From contig CM037589.1 of NCBI GenBank assembly GCA_021018995.1, positions 8,571,001-8,635,000 of the forward strand: 64,000 nt of DNA, given 5' to 3'. This document shows, one piece after another, positions 59,564 through 64,000 of the stretch. Every line of letters begins with the position of its first letter. The first letter of the stretch is position 1. The position numbers were made by a program, and so were the translations under genes. Origin of the DNA: Chloranthus sessilifolius (lineage: Eukaryota > Streptophyta > Magnoliopsida > Chloranthales > Chloranthaceae). The notes beneath the pieces are model-generated. The model saw only the letters and a list, made by a program, of their open reading frames with translations, had not been told where the DNA came from and made no database searches.

Positions 59564-61642
59564 TTTGTTTCTGATAAGCGCTAAGCTCTTTGTAACTTTG
59601 CAATCCTTCATATCCTTTCTCACAACTTCTTTTTATGTCTTCACTGGCCTGTTAGGGTTATAAGGATCTCCCCATTATCCAGTAAACGAATAAAACTTTA
59701 GCATATCTTTCACCGAAGAGGATTTTGACATGATTTTGTTCTTGAGCGATTGATGCAATCCAAACTTAATTTGATGAGGGGCCATCTCTTTCCTTGCACA
59801 CCGTAGAGAAGATGAGGTTCTCTTGAATCTCTCCAATACAATGAAAACTGTGTATGGAAATAGAGACTACATCTTTTATATAAGTCTAACTATGGTTAGA
59901 AACTTGTCCATCAAGAAATTTAACAATTAGAATTACCATATTAATATTAAGATAAATTAAATCACAACCCTTGATTTAATGAGAAATATTAATTAGGGTT
60001 AATTTAGTGATTTCTCTCTTTATCTCTCTAAGTCAACAAATTTAACTTTACAAAGCCAAAAACCCAATATGATCTTCCTTCTCCTACTTCCATGTTCTTG
60101 TAGAGAGAGAAGAAGAAGAAGATTAAGTCAGAATTGAATCGTGTAAATGAGTGACGCTTTGGCAGATCATGAATCGCGAGTTTAACACAAAAAAAAAAAA
60201 AAGAAGAAACAAGTATTTTTAAGGGGTGGGGTGGTGAACCGTTGGACGGTCCATAAAGGGCCCTCCCTTAAAGAATTCCCAAGTAATGGGGCGGGGCTTC
60301 TATTGCACTATGTTGAGTACTAGAGAATTAAGCTTATACAATGTACATGCTTCAAAATCGTCAACCAATCGCATTCTCCTAATTATATATGGCTCACTCC
60401 TCCAGGTCTTTGTATATGCCATGTAGCCAACCTGATTTTGGGCATACTAATAAAACTTGACACGTGGAGTCCACTGGCTTTATGTTTCTGCAACCAATAA
60501 ATATCAGGTTTCTAATCTTTATTTTGATGCCACTTTTCAATTACTCATGTTTCCTCCAATAACTAAACTCCATAAATTTAAAGCGGAAGTCAGGTTTAGG
60601 TTTTAGTAATGGCTGAACATGCAGGCTTTGAATTAGACGACGGAAATTGTTTTGCATCTCAACAGCCATCTTGACATCAATGAAGAAAAAATTGGCCGAT
60701 AGCCATACATATCGGCTAATTTGTATCTGTCCTCTATCAATCCATACACGATATATCCTTTTGGGCGTACCATCATACAGTTATTCTTTTATTTCAAATA
60801 ATACACAGCCCAAATATTAACCCTAAAATCACATTTGAGACTAATATGTGGAGTATAATTTTAAGGTCACTTTTCGATATGTGTGCTTAATTGAATCAAG
60901 AAGGGACTGTCTGATGGTACGCCCATCTTCAAAAGATCTATTGTGTGAAAGGAAGTCCAGTTATTTTATGCCTCCAAAGGTGTTGCATGTGATGAATGAT
61001 GATCGAGATTGTACTTCTGTCATAATCGGTGTATTGTTAATTCTTTATTTCTTTATGGTCTTCAACCATGTGGAATGACCGAATGGGCCGATAGAGATCG
61101 TGTTTCGTATGAAAAAAAAGTCTTTTACATCTTACATTATGACCGTCAGATTTGATGGAATATTCATTTTGTTTTCATTTGAGACACATCCCAAGTACTG
61201 GTACGAGTTAGGCAACCAAGCCCTTGGCATTTCACTTTTTAATGTGATAATGAGCTGAACCCAATTTATATGATTGACCCTACAAACAACAACATGGCAA
61301 TGAAAAAAATGGTAGTGAATGAGTTTTAGAAAAAAAAATAAAATTAGTAAGTAACGAAGCTCTCCATCACTAATTCGTTGTAGAAAGAATTTTTTAGTAA
61401 GTAATATTTCTCCATCAAATTAATTAGTGATAGAGACCTCTCCTAAAAATAACTAGAGATAAAGAGTTCTTTCTATAGAAAGACTAAATTATACCCTCAT
61501 AAAATGGGCGAACATATATTGGACGCCCGTCTAATATATTGGGCAAAAGTCAAATATTAGACAATTGACTGATATACTTGAGAGAGAAAATCCTAAATTG
61601 GAAGACTGTCGGATGAGTTTAGGAGAGAGAGAACTATCCATA
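59564..61642. other. Intergenic, nothing recognised
   Basis: No convincing coding sequence. 61320-61470 has short self-complementary motifs (AGTAAGTAA, CTCCATCA). Small open frames lack any family pattern. Confidence 0.5.
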
Positions 61643-62247
61643 TGTGACGACTCAGACCCACATGCCACAATATTATCCGGTTTTGGGCTTAGGTCCTCGC
61701 CCTAATTTTATTTTTGGTATGGGCTTAAATCCCCACCCAAAACGCATCATAACATGTAGTGTCTGTACTCACATATGGCCCATGGTCAAGACCATGGATC
61801 AAAATTTCGTCTGATACCGATACGTATCGGACGATACGTATCCATATCGGTGACCTCCGATACGGTACATTCAATATACCGTATCGGTCATTTTTATGGA
61901 AGCAATTGGACGATACATTCAATGTATCATCCGATACTATCCGATACTGATACATATCAGTTTTCCGGCATTTTGATCCATGATCAGGACTTTTCTCTAT
62001 CGAATGTGAGACTATTATAGCCTCCCAGCTTATAGAAGAGTCGTCATCGGCTCTGATACCATTTTGTGATGATTATACCCATAATACTACAATATTATTC
62101 GGTTCTAGGGTTAAGTCTTTGCTCCAATTTTATTTTTAGTATGGGCTTAAGTCTCTACTCAAAATACGTCATTACATATAGTGTTTGCAATGACATATAG
62201 CCAAGGGTTAAAGGCTTTTCTCTATCCAATGTAAGACTATTAGAACA
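61643..62247 (-). mobile_element. TRIM, same family as 56155, holding a MITE
   Basis: Minus orientation. The left LTR (61643-62019) contains the 190-bp MITE; the right LTR is 62065-62247. The interior (62020-62064) is a primer-binding site (minus strand ATGGTATCAGAGCCGATG) and a short purine tract. Both LTRs share GGTATGGGCTTAA and CAATATTATYCGG with the TRIM at 56155. Confidence 0.75.
61793..61982. mobile_element. 190-bp hAT MITE (CATGGATC variant)
   Basis: Ends CATGGATCAAAATTTCG and GCATTTTGATCCATG. The 8-bp flanks GTCAAGAC and ATCAGGAC match at 6 of 8. The interior is made of GATACCGATACGTATCGG-type palindromic motifs. Confidence 0.75.
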
Positions 62248-62817
62248 TCACTAGTTATTTTTAGGAGAGTCCTCTATCACCGGAAGACTCTAATTAACTG
62301 AAAACACATTATAGAAACCAGCTTCATTGAATTCAACTGTGTGGGATAGAAAAGAGAGATATCATAGCTTCCCATCACATCCGCCCAACTTTCGACGTTA
62401 TCGTCGGTGTATTGGGCCCCAGGATCTCCTCACGGCCAGCATATGACGAGTAACCGAGACCCACAACACAGCCTAAACGGTGAGTGGGACACACGTACGG
62501 CGTAATTTAGTAAAGTCCACGTGACGACCTATGGTTTTTCGCAAACTGAGTTTTGTCTTTAAAGTGCAGTCCAATGTAAAGGCCTTTTGATACAAAGGTT
62601 AGTATATGGTGCGTGGCCCACCCAGGGTAGGCAGAGTTGGTACATAGTGGGTTGAAGAGCAGTCCAACGTAAAATCTCCCCCGGCTCACCATGGTTTACC
62701 GCTTAAGCTCCCCTTGTACCTTTGATTATTTGGCCCATAGATCCCAAACACAGCATGGAGATTATTTTTCACCCCAATCACTTGAGATCATGAGCGTAAC
62801 ATCATAAGATTTTTTTT
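62248..62817. other. Intergenic, nothing recognised
   Basis: Mixed-composition sequence without gene or repeat signatures that I could identify, apart from a poly(T) run at its end. Confidence 0.5.
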
Positions 62818-62826
62818 TTTTTTATT

Positions 62827-63639
62827 GGGAAATTTCTAGTAACCTGTCAGATTCACCTTTTCTGCCACCAAAGATCTTATAATTTCACCTTTCTCATAAC
62901 CGACCAGCTTTAAAGGGAGTTCGTTCGAACTGACATAAATCATCTCAAATACCCCTTCTTACTCTTTCAATTGTTTTACATAGTTTAAATTTTTTAAAAT
63001 TTATACTTTTTATATTTATGCGATGTGAAGCACTATCTATGCCTTCTGATTTGAAGGACACAATATAAATATCGATGGTACCAAAGATTGACACAAAAAA
63101 AGATGATATTGCCTCTTTTAAAAAAAAAAAAAGTCTCTTTAGAGAGGCGATATCGTCTCTTTAAACCCGCGGTATCGCCTCTCTAAACAGGTGATATCGC
63201 CTCTTTGAACAATCGGTATTGCCTCTTTGAAGATGCGATTTTTCTTTTTTTTAAAAGAGGCAATATCGCCTTTTTTGTGTCAATCGTTGGAACCATCGAT
63301 CTTTATATTGTAGCCGGCCTTCAAATCAGACAGCATAGATACTGCTTCATATCTCGTAAATATAAAAAAGTGCAAATTTTTAGAACCATCGATCTTTATA
63401 TTGTGGCCTTCAAATCAGATGGCATAAATGTTACTTCATATCGCGTAAATATAAAAAAGTGCAAATTTTTAAATTTTTAAATTATGTAGAACCACAATAA
63501 GTGTAAGAAGGGGTATTTGAGACTTTTTGTGCTAGCTAGAATAAGCTCGGCTTGGAGCTGGTCGGTTTGGTGAAAGGTGAAACTATAGGGTCTTTGATGG
63601 AAAAGGTAAATTTGAGAGGATCAATTATGAAAATTTTCC
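62827..63639. mobile_element. 813-bp non-autonomous MULE
   Basis: Terminal inverted repeats of about 130 bp (62827-62965 and 63500-63639) share CACCTTT, CCGACCAGCT and TCAAATACCCCTTCTTAC. A perfect 9-bp duplication TTTTTTATT lies at 62818-62826 and 63640-63648. The end sequence resembles that of the 18-kb MULE (GGCTTGGAGCTGG, ACTATAGGG). The interior has dyad array F and a direct repeat (GAACCATCGATCTTTATATT at about 63291 and 63383). No genes. Confidence 0.9.
63138..63268. repeat. Dyad array F (22-bp units)
   Basis: Four to five units of the type GATATCGCCTCTTTAAACNGGC in 22-bp register, with dyads at GATATC and TTTAAA 11 bp apart. Confidence 0.88.
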
Positions 63640-63648
63640 TTTTTTATT

Positions 63649-64000
63649 TAATGCTACACATATCCCAAAAAGTGACTCTAAAATCACATAATACTCATTA
63701 GGCTGAGCGCAAATACAATTCAGGGCCATTTTTTTCGAATTGAATCACCTTAAATAAAAATGGCTGTTGGGAGTAAATGAAAATGGCAGTTGAACATGGT
63801 AACATAAGATATGGAAAGAGAATCTGATGGTAAGCTCATGGTCATTAAATATACTTTATGGATGGAAAAATACATAGAGATGAATAACGTAAAATAAGAA
63901 CTTGAAAGAAATTCTTATAGTACACTCATGGTCTTAAGATTTCTTATGTGGAAAGATTGGGGTAAAAATCATCTCTATCATTTGATTCCAATTAGTCAAT
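63649..64000. other. Intergenic, nothing recognised
   Basis: A/T-rich sequence with no gene or repeat boundary recognised. Confidence 0.5.

Noticed and set aside
60848-61078. 76-codon frame at 60.8 kb
   Set aside because: No family motif, no promoter or splice context; consistent with chance.

Overview
This is nuclear DNA of a flowering plant. The evidence is one intact, intron-containing tau-class glutathione S-transferase gene (exons 14355-14669 and 26036-26380, + strand) inside about 60 kb of plant transposable elements (Copia, Ty3/gypsy, Athila-like, MULE, hAT, Harbinger, CACTA, TRIM, LINE). There are no bacterial-style operons and no clear RNA genes. The species cannot be told from the sequence.

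Layout. 1-10351 is a nest of LTR elements. The 3' end of element A (+) lies in element B (-), which lies in the gag gene of a gypsy-type element C (-). That gag is also split by a 3.96-kb solo LTR (D) with a perfect 5-bp target duplication. 10378-13890 holds a one-ended Mutator-like element (MULE), a Tourist MITE and other dispersed repeats. 14283-26662 is the GST gene: TATA box, exon 1, an 11,366-bp intron, exon 2 and poly(A) signal. The intron carries two hAT MITEs with clear target duplications, a LINE tail, a 2.4-kb Harbinger-like element and a full-length but dead 4.88-kb Copia element. Both coding exons remain open.

28647-46830 is one 18.2-kb MULE with terminal inverted repeats of about 105 bp. 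It carries a broken mudrA-type transposase gene (+) and a broken DUF1985/Ulp1-type gene (-). A young 10,064-bp Athila-like, pol-less LTR element (31233-41296) has jumped into the transposase gene. 47-56 kb holds more MITEs, two copies of a purine-rich tandem array and a badly decayed Ty3/gypsy element between them. 56-64 kb holds two TRIMs, a 1.2-kb hAT element, a 132-bp CACTA MITE and an 813-bp non-autonomous MULE with a perfect 9-bp target duplication.

Two sequence architectures stand out. (1) The MULEs carry arrays of short units (period 20 bp; 22 bp in one) whose sequences differ but which all share the same symmetry: two alternating dyad centres, 10 or 11 bp apart, so the array reads nearly the same on both strands. 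(2) Several different LTR families carry a 12-bp palindrome of the form TCGATTAATCGA / TCAATCGATTGA, nearly always as close pairs that could fold into hairpins; the nested element alone has about 29 in its interior. Neither is explained by the coding content.

All coordinates of repeats and target duplications were read by eye. Family names rest on motif recognition, not on a database search.
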